Origin: DATKCA01 sp035544675
Lineage (GTDB): Bacteria; Acidobacteriota; Thermoanaerobaculia; Gp7-AA8
Length of the DNA stretch: 64,000 nt
Direction of reading: 5' to 3'
Assembly: GCA_035544675.1 (NCBI GenBank)
Contig: DATKCA010000190.1
Coordinates: forward strand, 69,232-133,231
A program made the position numbers and the translations under genes. The notes under the pieces were generated by a model. The model did no database searches, was not told where the DNA came from, and worked only from the letters and a program-made list of their open reading frames with translations. Position 1 is the first letter of the stretch. Every line of letters begins with the position of its first letter. This document shows, piece by piece, positions 1-7,210 of this stretch.

Positions 1-2
1 AG

Positions 3-866
3 GCAAAGAAGCTGTTCGACACGGCCGAGCTTCCGACGCTCAAGGTCGTGGAGTCGCTGGCCGGCATCCGTGTCGCCGATCTGGGAGTGCCCGCCTCCGC
101 CGGAACCCGCATTCTCAACCGCAACTACATCTGGTCGCTGGTTCCGATCTCCGGTGGGGTGGGCGGTGCCGTCCTCGTGTTTCGCGCCGTCGATCCCGTC
201 AACGAGTCGCACGCGTCGTTCATCACCTACGTGCGCGAGACGGTCTTCAGCCCGCTCACCTCGCTCAAGCAGTCGCTCACGGCCGCATCGAACAGCCGCA
301 ACGCCGATCCGCTGCTGGCCGACGCCGCCGCGACGGTCGAGCAGATCCTCTCTTCGCTCGAGCTGGCCCCCGGCATTCACGCCCCCGCCGCGAGCGCTCG
401 CCCCGTGCCGACCGTGACGGACGTGGTCCGCCGCATCGCCGACCGGTACGTGCCGTTCGCCGACCTCAAGGGCATCAGGCTCGAAGTCGACGCCCAGGAG
501 CTGGAGGAACGGTTCAACGACCGCGAGCAGCTTGGAGACGCGCTGGCCATCCTCATGGAGAACGCGCTCCACTACGTGCCGAGCGGCGGTCAGGTCGTGA
601 TCGGGGTCCGCTGGATGGAGCACAAGGGGAAGCCGCTCCTGCTCTTCTTCGTCATCGACAACGGGCCGCTCGTTCCCGAGCAGCTTCGCCAGACCATCTT
701 CGAGCCCGATTTCGCCTGGAGCCCGTCATCCTCTGAACGAAGCGGGCGGGCGCTCTTCAAATGCCGCGAGTTCGCCGTCAGCCACGGCGGATCGGTCTGG
801 GTCGAGTCGAAGACGGGGAAGGCGTGTACGTTCTTCCTGCGCGTCCGCCCGGATGGTGCGCGATGA
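3..866 (+). CDS. Sensor histidine kinase-like protein, 5' truncated by the window
   Basis: The frame is open to the left edge, so the N-terminus and any sensor domain are missing. About 287 residues remain. The C-terminal half is a GHKL ATPase domain: an N-box with MENALHY near residue 185 and a G1 box with DNGPL near residue 217. The glycine-rich G2 box is poor (SGRALF instead of GxGxGL). In the upstream helical region, ETVFSPLTSLK aligns with a classical H-box HELRTPLTS, but the phospho-accepting histidine position is Glu (bases 237-239). It may be a pseudokinase or use another residue. The stop codon overlaps the next start (ATGA). No partner response regulator is adjacent. Confidence 0.75.
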   Translation, partial: AKKLFDTAELPTLKVVESLAGIRVADLGVPASAGTRILNRNYIWSLVPISGGVGGAVLVFRAVDPVNESHASFITYVRETVFSPLTSLKQSLTAASNSRNADPLLADAAATVEQILSSLELAPGIHAPAASARPVPTVTDVVRRIADRYVPFADLKGIRLEVDAQELEERFNDREQLGDALAILMENALHYVPSGGQVVIGVRWMEHKGKPLLLFFVIDNGPLVPEQLRQTIFEPDFAWSPSSSERSGRALFKCREFAVSHGGSVWVESKTGKACTFFLRVRPDGAR

Positions 867-1453
867 GGGAGGGGGCTGGAGGGCCTCGGGCCTCGGGCCT
901 CAGGCCGCGGGAGCCAGGAGGAGGCGGTCGTCTGCCGCGGCTTTGGGCTGTCCTGGGCCTCTCCACGCTCCTTGGGACCCTCGCCGCATCGGCTGCAGAG
1001 ATCACTGCGAAGAGCGTGATCGACGAAATGAACGTGCGACGCGGCGCGGCGGGCATGCCCGCGCTGCTCGAAGAGACCCGTCTCTCCCAGGCCGCCGCCG
1101 ATCGCATGCAGGACATGGAAGAGCAGGGTTACTGGAACCACGTCGACCCGCATGGGCGATCACCGTTTCAGTGGCTGCGGCCGCGCGGCTACGACTTCTC
1201 CTATGCCGGTGAGAACCTGGCGGCAGGATTCGAGACCGCCGAGATCATGGTCGACGGCTGGATGGAGTCGAAGGGTCACCGGGACAACATCATGTCGCCG
1301 ATCTACAGCCAGTGCGGCGTGGCCGTGATCGACGGCGCCACCACCGGCCGTGGCACCGGCCGATCGGTCGTCGTCCTGTTCGCCCGGCCGCGCGTCAACG
1401 CACTGCCATCTCCGGATCCACGTCCCGTTTCCACGCCAGCATCCCGCCGGTGA
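863..1453 (+). CDS. Secreted CAP-domain (SCP/PR1-like) protein
   Basis: The start is the ATG overlapping the previous stop codon. An in-frame upstream start would lie deep inside the kinase gene. A basic N-terminus leads to a hydrophobic segment (about residues 25-42) ending in ASAAE, a likely Sec signal peptide. The mature part is a bacterial CAP domain: a QAAADR helix, WNHVDPHG, the conserved GENLA Glu, GHRDNIM and CGVAV. These residues shape the CAP cleft. The role in bacteria is unsettled. The N-terminal residues before the hydrophobic core are encoded by a 7-bp tandem repeat. The last 59 bases overlap the convergent moeZ gene. Confidence 0.85.
   Translation: MREGAGGPRASGLRPREPGGGGRLPRLWAVLGLSTLLGTLAASAAEITAKSVIDEMNVRRGAAGMPALLEETRLSQAAADRMQDMEEQGYWNHVDPHGRSPFQWLRPRGYDFSYAGENLAAGFETAEIMVDGWMESKGHRDNIMSPIYSQCGVAVIDGATTGRGTGRSVVVLFARPRVNALPSPDPRPVSTPASRR
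881..908 (+). repeat. Heptamer tandem repeat (GGGCCTC unit) inside a CDS
   Basis: Four consecutive 7-mers (GGGCCTC three times, then AGGCCGC) lie in the part of the CAP gene that precedes the signal-peptide core. The same unit recurs in an intergenic hairpin at 49033-49072. Because 7 is not a multiple of 3, any gain or loss of units other than three would shift the frame. Confidence 0.8.
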
Positions 1454-2510
1454 GGTTCTTCACCTTCGCGAACCCCATGCTCATGAGGTACTGCTGCGCG
1501 CGTCCGCTTCGCGCGCCCGAGCGGCAGTAGAGGATCACTTCCTGGTCGCGCGGAATCCTCTCGATCTGGTGCGGCACCTGCTGGAGCGGGATGAGGATCG
1601 AGTTCTGGAGGTGACCGGCGTCGTGCTCGTAAGGCTCGCGCACGTCGACGAGGGCGAGCGGCTCGCCGCGCGAGATACGCTCGGCGAGGGTCTGCGCTGA
1701 GATTTCGAGATCTGTCACTGGATTGCAGTACTCCTCGTAGTCGATGAGCTCCCGGATCGAAGGCTCCGTTCCGCACACTCTGCAATGTTCGTTCTTGGGG
1801 AGACGGACGGTCCGGAATGTCATGCCCAGGGCATCGAACAGCAGGATCCGTCCGATGAGCGGAGAACCCGCTCCGGTGATGAGCTTCACCGCCTCCACGG
1901 CCTGGATCGTCCCGATCACTCCCGGCAGCACCCCGAGAACACCCCCCTCGGCACACGATGGAACGAGGTGAGGCGGCGGCGGGTCGGGGTAGAGACAGCG
2001 GTAACACGGCCCGCGCGTCGCGTCGAAGACCGAGGCCTGGCCGTCGAATCGATACACGGACCCGTACACGTTCGGCTTCCCCAGCAGGACGCAGGCGTCG
2101 TTGACGAGGTAGCGCGTCGCGAAGTTGTCGGTGCCGTCCATGACGATGTCGTATGGCTCCAGCAGCTCCAGGGCGTTGCGCGACGACAGCCTGTCGTTGA
2201 ACGTCTCGACGCGGACTTCCGGGTTGAGGTCATGCAGTCGCTTCCATGCGGCGTCGAGCTTCCGCTCGCCGACCGAGGACATCCCGTACAGGATCTGGCG
2301 CTGCAGGTTCGTCATGTCCACGACGTCGAAATCGACGAGACCGATGCGCCCCACACCCGCGGCCGCGAGATACATCGAGGCAGGACTGCCCAGTCCTCCT
2401 GCTCCTACGATGAGAACCGAGGCGCGCTTGAGGAGGCGCTGCCCCTCTTCACCGATTTCCGGGAGGGAGAGATGGCGCGCGTAGCGGAGGCGTTCCGTGG
2501 GGGTGAGCAT
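1395..2510 (-). CDS. moeZ: Adenylyltransferase/sulfurtransferase MoeZ (ThiF/MoeB-rhodanese fusion)
   Basis: 371 residues. The N-terminal ThiF/MoeB/E1-like domain (about 1-255) has the ATP-binding GAGGLGSPA, the DxDxVxxxNxxRQ region (FDVVDMTNLQRQ), DGTDNFATRY, a catalytic Cys in PSCAEGGVLG and two CxxC zinc pairs (CYRC, CRVC). The C-terminal rhodanese domain (about 270-371) has the active loop CRSGARS. Such fusions adenylate and then thiocarboxylate the C-terminus of MoaD-type or ThiS/CysO-type carriers for molybdopterin or sulfur metabolism in the cytoplasm. It begins two bases after the yqeY stop codon, so the pair is probably one operon. Molybdopterin use fits the Mo-hydroxylase at 60.7-63.3 kb. 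Confidence 0.92.
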   Translation of the reverse strand: MLTPTERLRYARHLSLPEIGEEGQRLLKRASVLIVGAGGLGSPASMYLAAAGVGRIGLVDFDVVDMTNLQRQILYGMSSVGERKLDAAWKRLHDLNPEVRVETFNDRLSSRNALELLEPYDIVMDGTDNFATRYLVNDACVLLGKPNVYGSVYRFDGQASVFDATRGPCYRCLYPDPPPPHLVPSCAEGGVLGVLPGVIGTIQAVEAVKLITGAGSPLIGRILLFDALGMTFRTVRLPKNEHCRVCGTEPSIRELIDYEEYCNPVTDLEISAQTLAERISRGEPLALVDVREPYEHDAGHLQNSILIPLQQVPHQIERIPRDQEVILYCRSGARSGRAQQYLMSMGFAKVKNLTGGMLAWKRDVDPEMAVR

Positions 2511-2512
2511 GT

Positions 2513-2959
2513 TCAGGGCAGCAGTCTGGACACCATCTCCTGGATTTTCTTTCCTTCCGCCCGCCCTTTGAACTTTGCCGTCGCTTCCTTCATGACCTTG
2601 CCGAGGTCTTTCTTCGACTGGGCGCCGGAGGAGGCGATGATCTCGCGGAGGCCGGCCTCCAGCTCGGCCTCGTCCAGCTCGGGCGGCAGGTAGGCCTTCA
2701 GGATCTCGATCTCGGCCTGTTCCCTGGCGGCCAGGTCGGCGCGGCTGGCCCTGGTGTACTGGTCGATCGAGTCGAGGCGCTGCTTGACGCTCTTTCGGAT
2801 GACGGCCATGGCCTCCTCGTCGGAGAGCTCATGACCGGCGTTGATCTGCTCGTTCTTGATGGCCGCCTGGAGCATCCGCAGAGTGGAAGTACGGTCGGCG
2901 GTGCGCGCTTTCATCGATTCGGTGAGGTCGGCGCGCACCTGGTCGGTCAGGTTTCCCAT
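2513..2959 (-). CDS. yqeY: GatB/YqeY domain protein
   Basis: 148 residues. The start is the ATG of MGNLTDQVR because a GGAGAG Shine-Dalgarno lies 6-8 nt upstream; longer in-frame starts run into the pyrE promoter and gene. The family pattern is clear: helical N-terminus with STLRMLQAAIKNEQI, DEEAMAVIRKSVKQR, EIEILKAYLPPELDE, and a C-terminal KKDLGKVMKEAT helix that resembles the tRNA-binding tail of GatB. Stand-alone YqeY proteins are proposed to touch tRNA or amidotransferase metabolism; the exact role is not established. It is divergent from pyrE across only 37 bp. Confidence 0.9.
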   Translation of the reverse strand: MGNLTDQVRADLTESMKARTADRTSTLRMLQAAIKNEQINAGHELSDEEAMAVIRKSVKQRLDSIDQYTRASRADLAAREQAEIEILKAYLPPELDEAELEAGLREIIASSGAQSKKDLGKVMKEATAKFKGRAEGKKIQEMVSRLLP

Positions 2960-2988
2960 TGCGTTCTCTCCGGAGCACATTCTATTCT
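2959..2988 (+). promoter_or_regulatory. Candidate leaderless promoter of pyrE
   Basis: TTGCGT (2959-2964), an 18-bp spacer and TATTCT (2983-2988) lie 8 nt before the pyrE ATG, with no Shine-Dalgarno sequence. The -35 box would overlap the yqeY start codon. Inferred from sequence only. Confidence 0.4.
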
Positions 2989-2996
2989 CCCCGCCC

Positions 2997-3566
2997 ATGG
3001 CCCTCGACGTACTGGCTCTGCTGAGCAAAACGGGAGCGCTGCTCCGCGGTCACTTCCATCTTTCGTCGGGTCTGCACAGCTCCAGTTACGTGCAATGCGC
3101 GCTGCTCCTGCAGCACGCCCGCAACGCCAAGGCAATCGGCGAAGCGCTGGGCCGCCGCGTCAAGGGGATGCGCGCGCAGAAGGTCGTGGCGCCGGCGATG
3201 GGCGGCCTGATCATCGGCTACACCGTTGCGGAGTACCTCGATGTCCCGATGATCTTCACCGAGCGCAAAGACGGGAAGGTGGCGCTGCGCCGCGGATTCA
3301 GGATCGCGCAGGGCGAGCGCGTGGTCATCATCGAGGACGTCGTGACGACGGGCAAGTCGACGAAGGAAGCGGCCGACGTGGTGGCGCAGCGCGGCGGACT
3401 GGTGTTCGGCTACGGCTCGATTCTCAACCGCAGCGGTGTCCCCAATCCGTTCGACAAGACGTACGAGTCGCTGCTCAGTCTGGAGCTCGATGCGTTCGAT
3501 GCCGCCAGCTGCCCGCTCTGCAAACAGGGACAGCCCATCGACACGCCGGGCAGCCGGGCGAGTTGA
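2997..3566 (+). CDS. pyrE: Orotate phosphoribosyltransferase
   Basis: 189 residues. It converts orotate and PRPP to orotidine monophosphate in pyrimidine synthesis. The PRPP-binding signature is VVIIEDVVTTGKS (about residues 107-119). HFHLSSGLHSSSYVQC at the N-terminus and FTERKDGKVALRRGF are typical of bacterial PyrE. The ATG at 2997 opens directly into the family N-terminus (MALDVLALLSKTGALL); the longer in-frame extension overlaps yqeY and is not family-like. A CPLC pair near the C-terminus is slightly unusual. The biotinyl-domain gene follows after 3 bp. Confidence 0.95.
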   Translation: MALDVLALLSKTGALLRGHFHLSSGLHSSSYVQCALLLQHARNAKAIGEALGRRVKGMRAQKVVAPAMGGLIIGYTVAEYLDVPMIFTERKDGKVALRRGFRIAQGERVVIIEDVVTTGKSTKEAADVVAQRGGLVFGYGSILNRSGVPNPFDKTYESLLSLELDAFDAASCPLCKQGQPIDTPGSRAS

Positions 3567-3569
3567 GCT

Positions 3570-3977
3570 GTGAACTGCGAACTGATCGCGATCCGCGACG
3601 GTGAGGCCGAGATCCGCGCCGGCGGCCGTACGCAGATCGTTCCTTTCGTCGTGAACGGGACGCGTGTCAGCTTCGCGTACGACGGCGAGGTATATTCCGT
3701 GGACGTCGCCGGCGAAGGTGCGCGCGGCGGCCGGGGGCGGCATCGCGACCACTCCATGGCCGCGCCGATGCCCGGTGTGGTGCTGAAAATACTCGTGCGG
3801 CCCGGCAGCGTTGTGACGAAGGGAATGCCGCTCATCATCCTCGAGGCCATGAAGATGGAGCACCCCATCGTCGCCGCGCACGACGGCACCGTGGCGGCGG
3901 TGAATTGCGCGGAGGGGCAGATGGTGGAGCCGGGGGTGGATCTGGTGGAACTGGAGGCGGTACCGGGGAGCCGGTAA
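3570..3977 (+). CDS. Biotin/lipoyl-attachment (BCCP-like) domain protein
   Basis: 135 residues, GTG start 3 bp after pyrE. The C-terminal half is a biotinyl domain: APMPGVVLKILVRPGS and the biotin-accepting Lys in LEAMKMEHPI (about residue 94). The N-terminal half looks like the linker domain that precedes the biotinyl domain in propionyl/methylcrotonyl-CoA carboxylase alpha chains. It is probably the carrier subunit of an acyl-CoA carboxylase whose other subunits lie outside the window. HMG-CoA lyase downstream would fit leucine catabolism (methylcrotonyl-CoA carboxylase); that link is inference. The C-terminal residues run into a repeat array. Confidence 0.85.
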   Translation: MNCELIAIRDGEAEIRAGGRTQIVPFVVNGTRVSFAYDGEVYSVDVAGEGARGGRGRHRDHSMAAPMPGVVLKILVRPGSVVTKGMPLIILEAMKMEHPIVAAHDGTVAAVNCAEGQMVEPGVDLVELEAVPGSR

Positions 3978-4122
3978 CCGGAAGCTGGAAACCGGAAACC
4001 GGAAACCGGAAACCGGTAACCGGAAACCCGAGATCGGAAATCGGAAACAGGAAATCGGAAACCGGAAACAGGAGCGCCCGGTTGCCGGTTTCCGGTTACC
4101 GGTTGCCGCTTACCGGAAACCG
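3976..4122 (+). repeat. Degenerate heptamer array (AACCGGA unit) with inverted right arm
   Basis: About 147 bp of imperfect 7-mers: CCGGAAA/AACCGGA repeated about ten times with ATCGGAA and ACAGGAA variants, then the complementary polarity (GGTTTCC, GGTTACC). The two arms can pair into a long hairpin. It lies between two co-directional genes and holds no ORF. Confidence 0.85.
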
Positions 4123-4137
4123 GTTGGCGACACGGAT

Positions 4138-5076
4138 ATGAAGATCACAGTCGATACAGTCAAGGTGGTGGAAGTCGGTCCCCGTGATGGTCTCCAGAAC
4201 GAGAGGGTCACGATCCCCACCCACGCCAAAGTCCAATACATCACCGCGCTCGGGGACGCCGGCCTGCGCGTCATCGAGGCCGGTGCGTTCGTCAGCCCGA
4301 AGTGGGTGCCCCAGATGGCCGACACGGCGGACGTCTATCGCGACATTCCGAAGGATCCAGGCGTGGAGTATCCGGTGCTGGTGCCGAACATGCGGGGGCT
4401 GGAGCGGGCCATGGAGGCGGGCGCGCAGTCGATCGCCATCTTCACCGCGGCGTCGGAGACGTTCAACACGCGCAACATCAACATGACGATCGACCAGTCG
4501 TTCGAGAATTACGGGCCCGTGGCCGTGCGCGCGCTGAGCGAAGGAATGCGCGTGCGCGGCTACGTGTCCACGGCGTTCGGCTGTCCGTACGAAGGGGACG
4601 TTGCGCCGGAGAAGGTTCTGGAAGTCTCCGCGCGCCTCCTCGACCTCGGTTGCTACGAGGTGTCGGTGGGCGACACGATTGGCGTGGGCACGCCGATGCA
4701 GGTGCAGGGGATCATCGGGGTCCTCCTGCAGGTCATCCCGGCCTCGAAGCTGGCCATGCATTTTCACGACACGCGAGGGACGGCGCTGGCGAACACGTTG
4801 GCCGCTCTGGAGATGGGAATCGGTACGTACGACGCCTCGTCCGGCGGTCTGGGAGGGTGTCCGTACGCGCCGGGGGCGTCGGGGAACATGGCCACGGAGG
4901 ACCTGGTCTACCTGCTCGACGGCATGGCCATCGAGACGGGCGTCGATCTCCGGAAGCTGGTCGCGGCGTCGTCGATCATCGGGCCGTACCTGGATCATCC
5001 CCTGCCGGGCAAGTATCTGCAGGCCAGCACGCGCGGCGGCGTGCCGCTGGCCTCGTCGAGCAGCGCGGTACAATGA
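4138..5076 (+). CDS. mvaB: Hydroxymethylglutaryl-CoA lyase
   Basis: 312 residues, the usual length. It cleaves HMG-CoA to acetyl-CoA and acetoacetate, the last step of leucine degradation. The TIM-barrel signatures are VGPRDGLQNE (N-terminus), SVGDTIGVGTP, HFHDTRGTALAN with metal-binding His residues, and the lyase signature GGLGGCPYAPGASGN with its Cys. The ATG at 4138 gives the canonical KVVEVGPRDGLQ start. The thioesterase gene follows after 7 bp. Confidence 0.95.
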   Translation: MKITVDTVKVVEVGPRDGLQNERVTIPTHAKVQYITALGDAGLRVIEAGAFVSPKWVPQMADTADVYRDIPKDPGVEYPVLVPNMRGLERAMEAGAQSIAIFTAASETFNTRNINMTIDQSFENYGPVAVRALSEGMRVRGYVSTAFGCPYEGDVAPEKVLEVSARLLDLGCYEVSVGDTIGVGTPMQVQGIIGVLLQVIPASKLAMHFHDTRGTALANTLAALEMGIGTYDASSGGLGGCPYAPGASGNMATEDLVYLLDGMAIETGVDLRKLVAASSIIGPYLDHPLPGKYLQASTRGGVPLASSSSAVQ

Positions 5077-5083
5077 GAAGAGC

Positions 5084-5509
5084 ATGGGCGGGCGGTGGCG
5101 CGACGGCTGGTACGTAGTTCCTCACCAGGTCGTCTTTCGCGATCTCGACGGCATCGGTCACGTCAACAACTCTGTTTTCTTCACGTACTTCGAGTGGGCG
5201 CGGACCGTCCTGTGGTTCGACATGATGGGTGGCAGCGAGCCGCACGACCTCGGATTCATCGTCGCGCGCGCAGAGTGTGACTTTCGTCACCAGCTCGGGA
5301 TGGAACCGATCGAGATCGGCGTTCGCTTTGGTCAGATGCGCACGACCTCTCTCGACTTCCTCCACGAGATCCGCAGGGACGGCGGGGGGGAGATTGCCGC
5401 CAGTGGCAAGGTGGTGGTGGTGTTGTACGACTGGAAATCGCAGTCGAAAGTACCGATCAGCGACGACTTCCGCCGGAGAGTGGCGTCGTTGCAGCAAACG
5501 GAGAGCTGA
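5084..5509 (+). CDS. Acyl-CoA thioesterase, hotdog fold (YbgC/4HBT family)
   Basis: 141 residues. The 4HBT signature FRDLDGIGHVNNSVFFTYFE carries the catalytic Asp and HVNN. VARAECDFRHQL and VVVVLYDW complete the hotdog sheet. The ATG at 5084 follows GAGAAGAG (weak Shine-Dalgarno) and a TACAAT at 5069-5074. It probably hydrolyses a short or aromatic acyl-CoA in the cytoplasm. Its position behind HMG-CoA lyase suggests an acyl-CoA metabolism operon. Substrate unknown. Confidence 0.88.
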   Translation: MGGRWRDGWYVVPHQVVFRDLDGIGHVNNSVFFTYFEWARTVLWFDMMGGSEPHDLGFIVARAECDFRHQLGMEPIEIGVRFGQMRTTSLDFLHEIRRDGGGEIAASGKVVVVLYDWKSQSKVPISDDFRRRVASLQQTES

Positions 5510-5514
5510 CGACC

Positions 5515-6369
5515 ATGCATTCGGCGCGAGTCCTGACACATCCTGCTCTGGCCCGGCAACGGTTCCGCGAGATCGCGCACCGGCCTGAGGAGTTGGTCGA
5601 CCTCGTGGAGGCCTCGCTGGTGATCGCGCTCGAGGACACGCCGGGACTCGAGATCGGCCACTACCTCGACCAGGTGCACGCCTGGAGCGGGGCGGTGCGC
5701 GACCGGCTGGAAGGATCGCGGGACATCGAGCGCATCGTCGAGTCGATCAACAAGCTGCTCTTCGAAGAGGAAGGCTTCCACGGGGAGGACGAGGACTACT
5801 ACGACCCCCGCAGCGCGATGCTCAACGAGGCGCTGGACCGCCATGCCGGCCTTCCCATCACGCTGTCCATTCTCTATCTCGAGTTCACCCGCAGGATCGG
5901 CGTGAACGCGACCGGCATCTCGCTTCCCGGCCGCTTCCTCGTCAAGTTCAGCGGGGACTTCGGCCAGATCGTGGTCGATCCCTTCGACGGAGGACGCGTG
6001 CTCTCGACCGTGGAGCTGCAGAAACTGCTCGACGGGATGTATGGCGGCGGCGTGAAGCTCCGCGAGCATCATCTCCGGTCGTTCTCCCGGAAGGAGATCC
6101 TGGCGCGCGAGCTGGCGCACCTCAAGGCCGCGTACATGGCCAGGCACGATCTGCAGCGGGCCGCGGCGTCGGTCGACCGCCTGCTCATCCTCGATGACCG
6201 CGACCCGTACGAGCTCCGCGACCGGGCCGCCCTGGCCATGAGGATGCACACCTACGCCCAGGCCATCGAGTGTTTCGAACGCTATCTCGAGCTGATGCCG
6301 CACGCCGACGACAGGCTCCGCGTCGAACAGCAGGTCGCCTATCTCCGCGCCTGGATGGACCAGAACTGA
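5515..6369 (+). CDS. SirB1-type transglutaminase-like/TPR protein
   Basis: 284 residues. It matches the SirB1 family: EEEGFHGEDEDYYDPRSAML, then NEALDRHAGLPITLSILYLE and GRFLVKF in a transglutaminase-like core, followed by a C-terminal TPR-like helical repeat (about 190-275, with YAQAIECFERYLEL). The classical Cys of active transglutaminases is not obvious. The family function is unknown; many bacteria carry one copy. It starts 5 bp after the thioesterase stop. Confidence 0.85.
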   Translation: MHSARVLTHPALARQRFREIAHRPEELVDLVEASLVIALEDTPGLEIGHYLDQVHAWSGAVRDRLEGSRDIERIVESINKLLFEEEGFHGEDEDYYDPRSAMLNEALDRHAGLPITLSILYLEFTRRIGVNATGISLPGRFLVKFSGDFGQIVVDPFDGGRVLSTVELQKLLDGMYGGGVKLREHHLRSFSRKEILARELAHLKAAYMARHDLQRAAASVDRLLILDDRDPYELRDRAALAMRMHTYAQAIECFERYLELMPHADDRLRVEQQVAYLRAWMDQN

Positions 6370-6446
6370 GAGCCCCGGCGCCTCACTTCCCCGGACGCTG
6401 ATACACTTCGAGCTTGCTGTTTACCGCCTGCGTGGAGTCTTAGCCC

Positions 6447-7172
6447 GTGATCACCGGGTACAACACCGACATCAAGCACAACGACAAGGTCTACCACATT
6501 CAGACCGAGGACAAGGGTGTGCAGAACCCTTACGTCGAGTCGCTCGTGTACGTCGGCGGTGAGATCCTGGCCTCCAAGAAGACGTCGTACGCCGAGCAGC
6601 TGAAGAGCGGAATCGACGACAAGTGGCTGGCCAGCCTGATGGAGCAGCAGCACCGGACCATGATCGCTGCCATCAAGCGTGGCCGGTTCGACTCTCCCGC
6701 CGACTCCACCAAGGGCGTTCAGCGCGTCGCCGTGCCGACGATTCCCGCTTCACCGCTCCCGGAGTCCACCGCGTCGACGGCCGCGGGCGGCACGCCCGTT
6801 CCCGGCTTCGAGGAGAGGACGCTCGATCAGGTCATCATCGACTATCTGGCCTCCGAGGCGGAGAGCGAGCATCTGGAGCTGGCGCTGCTGACGAACAGCG
6901 AATTCTTCGCCGGGACCCCCGTCGAGCTGCGGGTGGCCACGCGCAAGAGCATCTCCCAGAACCCGATTGCCGCCGCGGCCATCGAGGTGAAGGTGATCTC
7001 GACCGTGGAGCCGCCGCGCGTCATTTTCCGGGGGAAAACGGCCGCCGACGGCACGGCCATGGTGCGCTGCACCATTCCTGCGTTCCGGGAAGGTACCGCC
7101 GCGGTGATCATCTCGGCGCAGAGCCCCATCGGGAACGACGAGGTCAAGCAGCTGGTCAAGCGTAAGAAGTAG
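6447..7172 (+). CDS. Conserved hypothetical protein
   Basis: 241 residues, GTG start preceded by TGGAG. I do not recognise a named domain. The N-terminus (about 1-80) begins MITGYNTDIKHNDKVYHIQTEDKG, and I recall similar openings in Acidobacteriota and Deltaproteobacteria hypotheticals. A Pro/Ser/Thr-rich linker (about 95-120) leads to a C-terminal beta-rich region (about 140-235) that resembles an Ig/transthyretin-like fold, with alternating hydrophobic strands ending in VIISAQSPIGNDE. No signal peptide or membrane segment is visible, so it is probably cytoplasmic. The function cannot be told from context. Confidence 0.75.
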   Translation: MITGYNTDIKHNDKVYHIQTEDKGVQNPYVESLVYVGGEILASKKTSYAEQLKSGIDDKWLASLMEQQHRTMIAAIKRGRFDSPADSTKGVQRVAVPTIPASPLPESTASTAAGGTPVPGFEERTLDQVIIDYLASEAESEHLELALLTNSEFFAGTPVELRVATRKSISQNPIAAAAIEVKVISTVEPPRVIFRGKTAADGTAMVRCTIPAFREGTAAVIISAQSPIGNDEVKQLVKRKK

Positions 7173-7210
7173 GATCCAGGGCGGCGCTCCGCTTGCATTA
7201 GCGCCGCTCC

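Noticed and set aside
3976..4122. The array resembles a CRISPR or a DnaA-box cluster at first sight
   Set aside because: The units are contiguous 7-mers without spacers. No cas or replication gene is nearby.
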